From assembly GCA_963813525.1 (NCBI GenBank), contig CAWEZI010000005.1:744001-808000 (forward strand): a stretch of DNA of 64,000 nt, given 5' to 3'. Positions 1 to 7,668 of the stretch are shown here, one piece after another; the stretch's first letter is position 1; every line of letters begins with the position of its first letter. This DNA is from Bog-756 sp963813525 (GTDB taxonomy: Bacteria > Actinomycetota > Acidimicrobiia > Acidimicrobiales > RAAP-2). The position numbers were made by a program, and so were the translations under genes. The notes beneath the pieces were generated by a model. It was not told where the DNA came from and did not search any database. It worked only from the letters and a program-made list of their open reading frames with translations.

Positions 1-466
1 GGGTCTTTAGGCTGGAAAGGACGGCAGGCCACCCGTTCGAGATCGCTTGGAGCACGTCGCTCCCAAGCTTGAAGCCGTCGTGGACGATCGTGAGCTTGAC
101 CACGCCTTGCTCGTCGTCGTCGATGTCGAAGGCGACATTGGAGCGGGGCTCAGCGCGCCAGGCGTCAGCGGTGGCATCGTCCATGCCGACCTCGGCGGCC
201 CATTCGGGCGTGAATGTGTGCCAGGTGTAGGCGAGCCGGCGGCCGGGTTCGGACTCGAGGACCACCTGTTCGGGGTCACTCACGACGAGCCCGACTTCGT
301 CGTGCGCCAAGTCGTAGGTGGAGTCCTTCTTCCAATCCGATCGGAAGGTCTTCGCACCAGCCCGGTGATGCCGCCAGTAGCGCTTCGTGTCGGTGGGGTC
401 GGTGAGGCCCTGCCAGACCCGCTCGGGCGTGGCGTGGATGTAGGTCGTGTAGGTGAAGCGGGTCAT
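1..466 (-). CDS. SRPBCC (AHSA1/START-like) protein, 3' end off window
   Basis: A reading frame from an ATG at 466 runs leftward without a stop to the window edge, giving at least 155 residues. The N-terminus (TRFTYTTYIHATPERVWQGL) is the standard opening of SRPBCC/AHSA1 ligand-binding proteins, followed by a region rich in Trp and acidic residues typical of the fold. A good ribosome site (GAAGGAGGA) lies just upstream of the ATG. The gene is divergent from a second SRPBCC gene and an ArsR repressor, the usual partner of this family, and the promoters share one inverted repeat. The ligand is unknown. The C-terminus lies outside the window. Confidence 0.85.
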   Translation of the reverse strand, partial: MTRFTYTTYIHATPERVWQGLTDPTDTKRYWRHHRAGAKTFRSDWKKDSTYDLAHDEVGLVVSDPEQVVLESEPGRRLAYTWHTFTPEWAAEVGMDDATADAWRAEPRSNVAFDIDDDEQGVVKLTIVHDGFKLGSDVLQAISNGWPAVLSSLKT

Positions 467-480
467 CTTGTCCTCCTTCT

Positions 481-580
481 AGCTCAATGTGCAACCAATG
501 GTAGCACGTCTCCTGTAGATATGCAATAAAGGGTTGCACGTTCCCGGGATAACGTGCTACCATCGGTTGCAGATTGAGTT
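481..580. promoter_or_regulatory. mirror-symmetric divergent promoter with duplicated operator
   Basis: Positions 481-510 and 551-580 form an inverted repeat matching at 26 of 30 bases. Each arm contains the hexamer TACCAT, at 558-563 reading right and at 503-498 reading left. Each is preceded by a -35-like box at good distance: TTGCAC at 534-539 with an 18-base spacer on the right, and TTGCAT at 526-521 with a 17-base spacer on the left. The repeat therefore covers the -10 and start region of both promoters identically. The natural candidate ligand is the ArsR protein encoded at 1082-1435. Promoter boxes are inferred by eye. Confidence 0.65.
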
Positions 581-638
581 GGGGGTCAGCGGTGACAGCT
601 GCGACACCAACTACCGCGTGGGAAGGGGGTGAGCATTG

Positions 639-1085
639 ATGGCAGGCCTAGTGATTGAGCGAGAGATCCTGATCGAGGCACCGGCGGATGTGGTGTGGCG
701 CACCATCACAGAGCCCGATCAGATGAGCCAGTGGTTCGCCGACCGGGTGGATCTCGTGGTCGAACCCGGTGCACATGGCTACATGCAGTTCGGGGACCAG
801 GGCGGCCCGGTCGTTGTGGAAGCCGTCGACCCCCCTGCGCGCTTCTCGTTCCGTTGGAACCATCCCCGCGAAGAGGAACCGGTCGTCGGGAACTCGATGC
901 TCGTCGAGTTCACGCTGACGCCCGAGGGCGACGAGCGGACCCTTCTTCGAGTGACCGAGAGTGGCCATGAGGTCCGCGACTGGCACGAAGCAGAGAAGCA
1001 GCGTTACGCCGACGAGCACCAAGAGGGGTGGGGCGAGTTCCTGGACCGCCTGGCCGGCGTGCTCGCGGGGCGTCGATCCGGATGA
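639..1085 (+). CDS. SRPBCC (AHSA1/START-like) domain protein
   Basis: A 148-residue protein with the SRPBCC signature: an EIx-IxAPADVVWRTITEP opening, a WFADR segment and a C-terminal helix (GWGEFLDRLAGVL). This fold binds small hydrophobic ligands in a deep pocket. ATG 639 was chosen over an in-frame TTG at 636 because it lies 9 bases after GGAAGGGGG. The stop overlaps the ATG of the following ArsR gene by four bases, so the two are translationally coupled. ArsR-AHSA1 pairs are a common two-gene unit in actinobacteria. The ligand cannot be predicted. Confidence 0.88.
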   Translation: MAGLVIEREILIEAPADVVWRTITEPDQMSQWFADRVDLVVEPGAHGYMQFGDQGGPVVVEAVDPPARFSFRWNHPREEEPVVGNSMLVEFTLTPEGDERTLLRVTESGHEVRDWHEAEKQRYADEHQEGWGEFLDRLAGVLAGRRSG

Positions 1086-1435
1086 CGACGCAGGCCGACG
1101 ACGAACTGTGGTCGGCCATCGGCGACCCGTCACGTCGCCGGGTGCTCGACCTGTTGGTCAGCAAGGGTGAGGCCAGTGCATGGTCGTTGGCCGAGCACGT
1201 GCCGTTCTCGCGCCAAGCCGTCTCCAAGCATCTGGTCGTGCTGGAGGAGGCGGGACTGGTCAGCCGTCGCAAGCAGGGTCGAGAGGTCCTCTACCAGGTA
1301 GAGGTCAACCGTCTCGACCAGGCCACTCGGGCCATGGCGGATCTCGCCGCTCAATGGGACAGGCGACTCACCTCGATAAAACGGCTGGCCGAAGCAGCGC
1401 ACGCAGAAGCGAAGAAGACGCGGAAACGACCTTAG
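1082..1435 (+). CDS. ArsR-family winged-helix repressor
   Basis: A 117-residue one-domain regulator. The HTH includes DPSRRRVLDLLVSKGEASAW, then a recognition helix FSRQAVSKHLVVLEEAGLV and a wing RRKQGREVLYQV. No Cys metal-binding box (ELCVCDL) is present, so it belongs to the non-metal, AHSA1-associated ArsR branch. It starts at the ATG overlapping the upstream SRPBCC stop (ATGA). An upstream in-frame extension to 1028 lies inside the SRPBCC gene and is rejected. It probably binds the inverted repeat at 481-580 and controls both arms. Confidence 0.9.
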   Translation: MTTQADDELWSAIGDPSRRRVLDLLVSKGEASAWSLAEHVPFSRQAVSKHLVVLEEAGLVSRRKQGREVLYQVEVNRLDQATRAMADLAAQWDRRLTSIKRLAEAAHAEAKKTRKRP

Positions 1436-1447
1436 GAGCAGACAGAC

Positions 1448-2248
1448 ATGCAGGAGAAATCAACAAACCTCGGCGGGCCCGGGTCCGGCGCCGCCAACGC
1501 ACAGAGCCTGCCCGTTGTCGTCGACCGAGACGCCTTCCAGGCTGAATTGGACAAATTGCGGGTTCGTGAGAAGGCACACACCCGTGAAGGCGACGCCATC
1601 GCCGCGGCCCGACGGCGCCTCCCTATGGTCGAGGTAGACGCCAAGCTCACGCTGACCGGTCCCCACGGACCGCTCACCCTGCTGGACGCGTTCGAAGGAC
1701 GCCGACAACTCATCGCTTACTACTTCATGTGGCACACCGGCCACCCGGCAGCTGAGCAATGCGAAGGCTGCACGTGGGTTACCACCCAGATCGCGGAGCT
1801 GTCCTACCTTCATTCTCGCGACATCACTTACGCCGTCTTGTGCCAAGGTCCCTTCGACGAGAGCATCCGCTACCACGACTTCATGGAATGGCACATGCCC
1901 TGGTTCTCCGCCCAGGGTTCCGTCGATCAGCTCCTCGTCGGGCGTCAGGTCGGCTTGTTCCACCTCGTGTGCTACCTACGGGACGGCGACCGCGTCTATG
2001 AGACGTACTGGACGAGTCGCCGCGGCGCAGAGGTACTGGATTACAGCTATGCGCTCATGGATCTCACCGTGTACGGACGCCAGGAGCCTTGGGAGGACTC
2101 GCCCTCGGCCTGGCCCCAGCAGTGCACCTACACGCGGACGAGCAGCGGTTCGCCCACGTGGCAACCAGTGTGGCCGGGCGGACGCCCGATCGCCCAATGG
2201 CCCCGGCTCCAAGCTGGACGGTCCGACGACCTCGCCGTCGGACCCTGA
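1448..2248 (+). CDS. DUF899 family thioredoxin-like protein
   Basis: A 266-residue protein of the DUF899 (thioredoxin-like) family. Visible marks are LPVVVDRDAFQAELDKLRVREKAHTREGDAIAAARRRLPMVEV near the N-terminus, a CEGC motif (EQCEGCTWV) near residue 105, and the family ending with YGRQEPWEDSP and GRPIAQWPR. The motif placement suggests a redox or structural role, but no reaction has been assigned to the family. It follows the ArsR gene by 12 bases and is probably in the same operon as the SRPBCC and ArsR genes, a grouping often seen in actinobacteria. Confidence 0.88.
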   Translation: MQEKSTNLGGPGSGAANAQSLPVVVDRDAFQAELDKLRVREKAHTREGDAIAAARRRLPMVEVDAKLTLTGPHGPLTLLDAFEGRRQLIAYYFMWHTGHPAAEQCEGCTWVTTQIAELSYLHSRDITYAVLCQGPFDESIRYHDFMEWHMPWFSAQGSVDQLLVGRQVGLFHLVCYLRDGDRVYETYWTSRRGAEVLDYSYALMDLTVYGRQEPWEDSPSAWPQQCTYTRTSSGSPTWQPVWPGGRPIAQWPRLQAGRSDDLAVGP

Positions 2249-2434
2249 CCTCGCGTGAGAGGGAACACAGGTCACATAGCCATCACAGGACGAGGATCGC
2301 CAATGCCGAACCATCGCATCGGAACACATGACGAATGGCTCAGAGCCTGATGCGAACTGCTGATTGGCCGAGAAGGAGCTGGCCCGTCTGAACGACTGGC
2401 CCCGAACAGGATGGACATCGAGAGAGGAGCCCAT

Positions 2435-2860
2435 GTGCCTGAATCACCCGGAGAGTACAACGCCAAGGTGATCGCTGAGTTCCGCGACAACAATGGACGA
2501 GTGAGCGGTACATGGGGGGAAACCCCATTACTACTGCTCCACCACACCGGCGCGAACTCCGGTACAACCCGCGTCAACCCGCTGGCATATCTCCCCGACG
2601 GCTCGCGCTATCTCATCTGGGCCGCCAATGGGGGAGCACAGAAGAACCCCGCCTGGTACCTGAACCTCAAGAGGCAGCCAATCACGAGGATCGAGGTCGG
2701 AAGCGAGACGATCGAAGTCCTGGCCGAGGAGGCGAGAGGAGATGAGCGCGATCGCCTCTTTGAGAAAGCAACCGACCGCTATCCACAGCTCGCAGATGCT
2801 GCGCAGAAGACGGCGCGCGTTATCCCGATGATTGTGCTCACGCCTAGATTGGGCAGCTAG
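2435..2860 (+). CDS. F420-dependent nitroreductase-family (Ddn-like) protein
   Basis: About 141 residues of the Ddn/FDOR split beta-barrel family, which binds deazaflavin F420. Seen features are the opening ESPGEYNAKVIAEFRDNNGRV, the core segment TPLLLLHHTGANSGTTRVNPLAYLPDG, and KNPAWYLNLKRQP near the middle, which are family hallmarks. GTG 2435 was chosen because GAGAGGAGCC lies just upstream; an in-frame ATG at 2411 is the alternative. It stands alone, 186 bases after the DUF899 gene. Likely role: cytoplasmic F420H2-dependent reduction of a quinone-like or nitro substrate, unspecified. Confidence 0.85.
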   Translation: MPESPGEYNAKVIAEFRDNNGRVSGTWGETPLLLLHHTGANSGTTRVNPLAYLPDGSRYLIWAANGGAQKNPAWYLNLKRQPITRIEVGSETIEVLAEEARGDERDRLFEKATDRYPQLADAAQKTARVIPMIVLTPRLGS

Positions 2861-3412
2861 CTCGCGTGCCGGCGTGCAGTGCTTCCCCGGCTGGGACGCG
2901 AGAGTTCGTCGGGGTCGGTACCCGAAGGTCGGGTAGGTTCCGGATGCGGCGAGTTTCTCGGGACTCCGACCCGGACGCGGCGGGAATGAGTAGTGCAGCG
3001 CCTGGGCGGCTGCATATGCACGGCAGCCTGACCAGCCCGTTCGCTGAAGCTGAGGTCTAGGCGTCCTAGAATGCGACAGAGCCCCCGCCACGATGTGTGA
3101 ACCTTCGACCTTTCGGTTACGAGAAGGACGAAGCCGCAGCTCAGCGGCTTAGTCGGGTCTCACACTCTTGCTGGGTTGATCAGTCGGTCTTCACGGAGTG
3201 ATCAACCTCCGCGTACGCAGCATAGGACAGGTGCACCCATAAGTCGACGTATGTGCTGGTCAGCGGTATGGACCCGAGCAGCGTCCGAAAACCCGGGCGT
3301 GTGCAATCTCGGGTCTGGTGTCCCGAGGAATCTCTGAGCCCGGGCCGCAGTCCTCTCAAAAAGTGTGTCCATGAACCGGCCGAATGGGACGCCCTGGATC
3401 ACCCACTGGTGG
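2861..3412. other. non-coding stretch with repeat copy A and a tRNA-like scrap
   Basis: No convincing gene. It holds the first copy of a dispersed direct repeat (2921-3036). At 3097-3127 the minus strand reads like the 3' half of a tRNA-Thr: a loop CTCGTAA followed by an AGGTC-type variable region and GGTTC. The stems do not pair properly, so no functional tRNA is claimed. The part next to 3413 may be further decayed sequence of the ketopantoate-reductase remnant. Confidence 0.5.
2921..3036 (+). repeat. dispersed direct repeat, copy A
   Basis: Shares with 9761-9878, in the same orientation, the ordered blocks CCCGAAGGTC, then GAGTTTCTCGGGACT about 20 bases later, then TGAGTAG-GCAGCGCCTGGG followed by CGGCTGCATA, then TGACCAGC. 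The blocks are nearly identical and the spacers have drifted, so the copies are old. No coding capacity is evident. The two copies bracket the ABC exporter and two-component region. Confidence 0.65.
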
Positions 3413-3665
3413 TCAATCCGCCTGCTCAGGGCGGACCTGCACCAGCACCAGGTCGTAGCGGTCGTCTGGCGACAGTTCGTCAGGGACCGGGGAGCGAAAT
3501 CTCGGTGCGTCGTCCTGAGTCGGCGTCCTCCAACACCAACCCATATGTCCGGAGGTCTGCGAGCCGCTGTCCCCGCGCGATGAGCGTCACATCATGTCCC
3601 GACCGGGCGAGAAGGCCACCGTAGATGCTGCCAATGACTCTGGGGTCAACGGCGACGATCCCCAT
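3413..3665 (-). pseudogene. ketopantoate reductase (ApbA/PanE-like) N-terminal remnant
   Basis: From ATG 3665 the minus strand encodes a Rossmann N-terminus: IVAVDPRVIGSIYGGLLARS, then HDVTLIARG, LADLRTYGLVLEDADSG and TEISLP. This matches the NADP-binding half of 2-dehydropantoate 2-reductases. A frameshift near 3478 switches to another frame that continues the family sequence (VPDELSPDDRYDLVLVQVR) before a stop at 3413. The usual GAGAIG motif is degraded to DPRVIG, and the catalytic C-terminal half is absent. It is therefore a dead fragment of about 85 of the normal 300 residues. Confidence 0.75.
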
Positions 3666-3691
3666 CGGAAGGCTAAACGTTGCTCCAGATC

Positions 3692-3913
3692 TCAGGGATT
3701 GGGAGTGCTCGGCTGGAGCCAACGCTTTGGAGGTGGGTAGACCGACCGGGCGATGGTGGACGAAACCCAGGCAATGCACCAGCCGGCGAAGACGAAGAGC
3801 ACGTCATGGGTGGTCGAGGTGCCTCCAAAAGCCGTTGCACGTACGGCCAGGATCACTCCCCACACAACAAAGCAGCCGATCGAGTACGTCCAGTAGTTCC
3901 GGTACTTCTTCAT
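3692..3913 (-). CDS. small two-helix membrane protein
   Basis: A 73-residue protein starting MKKYRNYWTYSIGCFVVWGV. Two hydrophobic stretches are visible, around residues 9-25 and 35-52 (HDVLFVFAGWCIAWVSSTIA), with a basic proline-containing tail. ATG 3913 is preceded by an excellent AAGGAGA site, which fixes the start against a longer in-frame extension to 4015. It resembles small 2TM-domain proteins of actinobacteria. No function is known. It lies alone between the reductase remnant and the ABC exporter. Confidence 0.7.
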   Translation of the reverse strand: MKKYRNYWTYSIGCFVVWGVILAVRATAFGGTSTTHDVLFVFAGWCIAWVSSTIARSVYPPPKRWLQPSTPNP

Positions 3914-4175
3914 GACCTTCTCCTTACTCTGCCTGCGGTGCAAGCAGACTGCGTCGAGTAAATCCAGAACGCCGCCCACCGATGCCAAGGACGAACTGTC
4001 CTGCATGGATGGCACTCATCCTCCCACCTCGCGGGCATAATCAGCGTTCCGTAGCTCACGATCCGACAGAGTCGAGAGTGCGCTGTCTCGCATTTCCTCG
4101 AGCGCTGTCCGTCCGCCAAGAACACAACTCGATTCGGCCCCGAATGAGCCAGCACATGCCGCATACCGAATCGAC

Positions 4176-6686
4176 TCACTCCGCAGCGATCGCCGCAAGC
4201 ACGTCGAGCTTGGCCGCCCGTCGTGCTGGCCAACTCGCTGCGGCCAGCCCGAGGAAGGCGGCTATGACGACGAAGAGGATAAGGCTGGGGAAGGGGATCG
4301 AGACGACGGTGATCTCCTGGGACTTCTCGAGCGAGTGCGACAAGGCGACGCCCAGGCTGGTCCCGACCACGATGCCGACGACCGCGCCGAAAAGCGCGAG
4401 GATCACCGCTTCCGAGCGGATCATGGCCCGGATCTGTCGTCGCTTCATGCCGACCGCCCGAAGCAGTCCGATCTCGTGGGTTCGCTCGAAGACCGACAAT
4501 AAGAGTGTGTTGACGATGCCGATGAGGGCGATGAGCACGGCCAGGGCCAGGAGGGCGTAGACGATGCCCAAGAGCTTGTTGACGCCTGCCGCTTGTGACG
4601 CTTCGTACTGTGCCCTCGTCTGAACCCCGACGTTCGGGTAGGGGGTGGTGGCATTGTTGACCGCGTTGTACATGCCTGGCCTGCCATCGGTCTTGAGCAG
4701 GACCCCGATCGGTAGCGGATTGAGGAAGTGGGACAGGAAGAACTCGCTACCCACCACGTAGTGGCCGATCAGGGCATTGGGCTCGAAGATGCCGCCTATG
4801 CGAATTTTGCCGGCACCCGTCAGGGCGAACTTCACCGGGACCAATGACCCGACTGAGAGATCGTCGTTCTTCGCCGTCGTCGCATCGATCAGCATCTGAC
4901 CGGCCGCCAGCGCTGCCTGTGACGTTCCGACCTGCATCGAAAGGATCACCGTGTCTGCGAGATGGTCGGTAGAGACGCCGACCACGTTGGCCAGCGAGCC
5001 CTTGAACTCAAACTGCCCCTTATAGACTGTCCCTGACGCGGTCACCCCCGGGACGTCGGAGACGGTCTTGACCACCGAGTTCGGGAAGCCCGAGCTCGGG
5101 CCCGTGACGACGAGATCAGCGCTGACCGCGTTGTCGATGCTGTTGGTGGTCGATTTGGAAAGCGACGCCCCGAAGACCGACATGGCCGACACCAATGCCA
5201 ACCCGACCATGAGGGCGGCGGCGGTTTGGGCCGTCCGGCGCGGGCTGCGCATGGAGTTCTCTCGCCCGAGCCCGCCCGAAACACCGAACAGACGCGCCAC
5301 CGGGCGCCCGATCACGCCGGCCATGGGTCGCGCCACGATCGCGGCCAGCATTCCCACACCGATGAAGATCCCAACTGCGCCCAGACCGACCAGCGCCACA
5401 TTTGATGCTGCTAGCCCGATGCCGAGTGTCGAGACGCCGACAACAACACAGCCGCCGCCGATAGCGCCGCGCCGGCCCGAGGAGACTTCGGATTCGGCGT
5501 TCTGAGCTGTCAGAGCCGCCACCGGCGGAATCCGCACCGCTCGGCGCGCCGGGCTGATGGCTGAGACCACGGTCACACCGATCCCCACGGCCAGGCCGAC
5601 GATGACGGTGCGGAGTGAGAACACCAAGGAGCCCGAAGGCAACGAGACGCCGAAGCCGCTCAAGAGGGCTACAAGACCTTTGGCTGCGAGAACGCCCAGT
5701 CCCAAGCCGATCGCAGAGGCCACCAAGCCGACGATGGCTGCCTCGGCCAGCACCGAGCGGAAGACCTGGCGCCGGCTGGCGCCGACAATGCGCACGAGGG
5801 CCAACTCGCGGGTGCGCTGTCCGACCGTGATCGAGAAGGTGTTGAAGATGGTGAAGCCCCCTACGAACAGGGCGATGAGGGCGAAGATCACCAGTGCGGT
5901 GGAGAAGACCGAGAGGGCCTGGTTGACGTCGGTCGTCTCCTCGTTGATCACCGTCTGGCCGGTCACGACTTCGACACCGGCGGGGAGTATCCGAGCGATG
6001 TCTCGCTGCACGGTCGTCTGGTCCGCTCCCGGCGTGGTCACGACGTCGATGGTGTTGAGCCTCCCGGTGAGACCGAAGAGCTTCTGGGCCGTGGGCAGAT
6101 CAAAAGCGGCGATCGTCGTACCGGCCAGATTGTCGGCCGTGCCGAACTTCAAGAGACCCGTGATGGTGAAGGTCTCCGGACTGCTGGGCAAAAGAATCGG
6201 AACCCGCTCCCCGACCAGGAAGTGATCCCGGCGCGCTGTGGCGAAATCCATCGCCACATCTTCTGGTGACGTCGGCGCTTTTCCCTCAACCAGCTGGAAC
6301 GGCGAGAGCTGCTTTTCGGGATCGAAAGAGATGCCGGCCGTCGCCCCGCCGTTGCTGATGGCATTTCCGTCCGATACGTACTGGGCGTAGCCGGAGACCG
6401 CCCCGGCGGCCTGTGCCACGCCGGGTACCCGGCGTACCTTGGCCAGCAGCGATTCGGGGATGGGATTGCGGGCGGCGTTGGCGCCGCTGTTGAGCACGGC
6501 CCGGCCCCGCACCTCGAAATCGATGTGCTGGTAGGCGCTCGAGACCAGGCTGGTGAAGGTGTCATGCAAGGTGTCGGTCAGGACTAGGGACCCTGAGATG
6601 AACGTGACGCCGAGAATGATGGCCAGGGCGGTGAGCGCCAGACGCAGCTTGTGAGCGAGGAGACCCTTGAGGGTGACTTTCCACAC
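4176..6686 (-). CDS. FtsX-like (MacB-type) ABC transporter permease
   Basis: An 836-residue permease with duplicated FtsX domains. The N-terminus carries a membrane anchor (ALTALAIILGVTFISGSLVL). FtsX cores lie near residues 255-395, including FNTFSITVGQRTRELALVR, and near 710-830, including LLLSVFERTHEIGLLRAVG. A large extracytoplasmic region lies between anchor and core. GTG 6686 sits one base after the stop of the ATPase gene, so the pair is translationally coupled. The architecture of 4+4 helices with large outer loops suits export or mechanotransmission of lipids, peptides or antibiotics. The substrate is unknown. Confidence 0.9.
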   Translation of the reverse strand: MWKVTLKGLLAHKLRLALTALAIILGVTFISGSLVLTDTLHDTFTSLVSSAYQHIDFEVRGRAVLNSGANAARNPIPESLLAKVRRVPGVAQAAGAVSGYAQYVSDGNAISNGGATAGISFDPEKQLSPFQLVEGKAPTSPEDVAMDFATARRDHFLVGERVPILLPSSPETFTITGLLKFGTADNLAGTTIAAFDLPTAQKLFGLTGRLNTIDVVTTPGADQTTVQRDIARILPAGVEVVTGQTVINEETTDVNQALSVFSTALVIFALIALFVGGFTIFNTFSITVGQRTRELALVRIVGASRRQVFRSVLAEAAIVGLVASAIGLGLGVLAAKGLVALLSGFGVSLPSGSLVFSLRTVIVGLAVGIGVTVVSAISPARRAVRIPPVAALTAQNAESEVSSGRRGAIGGGCVVVGVSTLGIGLAASNVALVGLGAVGIFIGVGMLAAIVARPMAGVIGRPVARLFGVSGGLGRENSMRSPRRTAQTAAALMVGLALVSAMSVFGASLSKSTTNSIDNAVSADLVVTGPSSGFPNSVVKTVSDVPGVTASGTVYKGQFEFKGSLANVVGVSTDHLADTVILSMQVGTSQAALAAGQMLIDATTAKNDDLSVGSLVPVKFALTGAGKIRIGGIFEPNALIGHYVVGSEFFLSHFLNPLPIGVLLKTDGRPGMYNAVNNATTPYPNVGVQTRAQYEASQAAGVNKLLGIVYALLALAVLIALIGIVNTLLLSVFERTHEIGLLRAVGMKRRQIRAMIRSEAVILALFGAVVGIVVGTSLGVALSHSLEKSQEITVVSIPFPSLILFVVIAAFLGLAAASWPARRAAKLDVLAAIAAE

Positions 6687-6687
6687 G

Positions 6688-7509
6688 TCAGTTGCCCAGC
6701 CGTTTCATCTGCTCGAGCACCGAGGTGGCCGTCGGGTCGGCGAGATCGCCCACCACTTGGCCATCAGCGAGGAACACCACCCGCCCGGCGTAGGCGGCAC
6801 AGTGCGCGTCATGGGTGACCATAACGATCGACTGCCCGTAATCGGTCACCGATTCACGCAGGAAACTGAGCATCTCGCCCGAAGCGTTCGAGTCGAGGTT
6901 GCCGGTGGGCTCGTCGGCGAAAATCAGGTCGGGGCGGCCGATGAGCGCCCGGGCGCAGGCGACGCGCTGCTGCTGTCCCCCCGACATCTCGGTCGGCCGG
7001 TGCGACAAGCGGTCGCCAATGCGCAGCTGACCGACGAGGTAGTCGAACCACTCGTTATCGACTTTGGTCCCAGCGAGGTCGGCTGGAAGGACGATGTTCT
7101 CCTGGGCAGTAAGCGTAGGGACCAGGTTGAACGACTGGAAGATGAAGCCGATGTGGTCACGGCGCAGTTCGGTCAGTCCGGCGTCGTCGAGCTGGGCGAT
7201 GTCCTGGTCGCCGACAAAGGCGTGCCCCGACGTCGCCACGTCGAGCCCCGCCATGCAGTGCATGAGGGTCGACTTGCCCGATCCGGACGGCCCCATGACG
7301 GCGGCGAACTGCCCACGGGCGAATTCGACGCTTACCCCGCCCAGGGCGGTGACGATGGCGTCCCCGGTGCCGTAGGTTTTGACCAAATCGACCGCCTGCG
7401 CAGCCGCAGGCACTTGGGTTGGAGCCTCCTCTGCTTGCCCGTCCGTTGTCGTGACGCCGGGGCGGACTGAGTCGGTAGCGAGGACCTTCTTTGGATCGGT
7501 TGGTCGCAT
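6688..7509 (-). CDS. MacB/LolD-type ABC transporter ATP-binding protein
   Basis: About 273 residues. Walker A GPSGSGKST is at roughly 73-81, the Q-loop is FQSFNLVPTLTAQENI, the signature is MSGGQQQR, Walker B is LIFADEPTGNLD, and the switch His lies in MVTHD. This set is typical of the MacB/LolD subfamily that drives FtsX permeases, and the permease gene follows after one base. A 35-residue disordered N-terminal extension precedes the domain. ATG 7509 is used; an upstream in-frame start at 7527 is possible, and neither has a strong ribosome site. It is divergent from the two-component genes, which may regulate it. Confidence 0.88.
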   Translation of the reverse strand: MRPTDPKKVLATDSVRPGVTTTDGQAEEAPTQVPAAAQAVDLVKTYGTGDAIVTALGGVSVEFARGQFAAVMGPSGSGKSTLMHCMAGLDVATSGHAFVGDQDIAQLDDAGLTELRRDHIGFIFQSFNLVPTLTAQENIVLPADLAGTKVDNEWFDYLVGQLRIGDRLSHRPTEMSGGQQQRVACARALIGRPDLIFADEPTGNLDSNASGEMLSFLRESVTDYGQSIVMVTHDAHCAAYAGRVVFLADGQVVGDLADPTATSVLEQMKRLGN

Positions 7510-7668
7510 GCCGCGAGCTTGCGGCACTGGAGAGCCGTTGTCCTCAGCCCGCCAGTTGGTTCTTGGGGGCGAGCGGTACCAGGCAGGTATGAGCTGGAGC
7601 GCACGTAATACCAGGGATCACACCGTGAGGCTGAGGCGCCGTCGCCGCCCCTGAGCGATACTTAGAAG

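Noticed and set aside
3097..3165. Possible tRNA-Thr(CGT) on the minus strand
   Set aside because: The anticodon stem does not pair and the 5' half is not tRNA-like.
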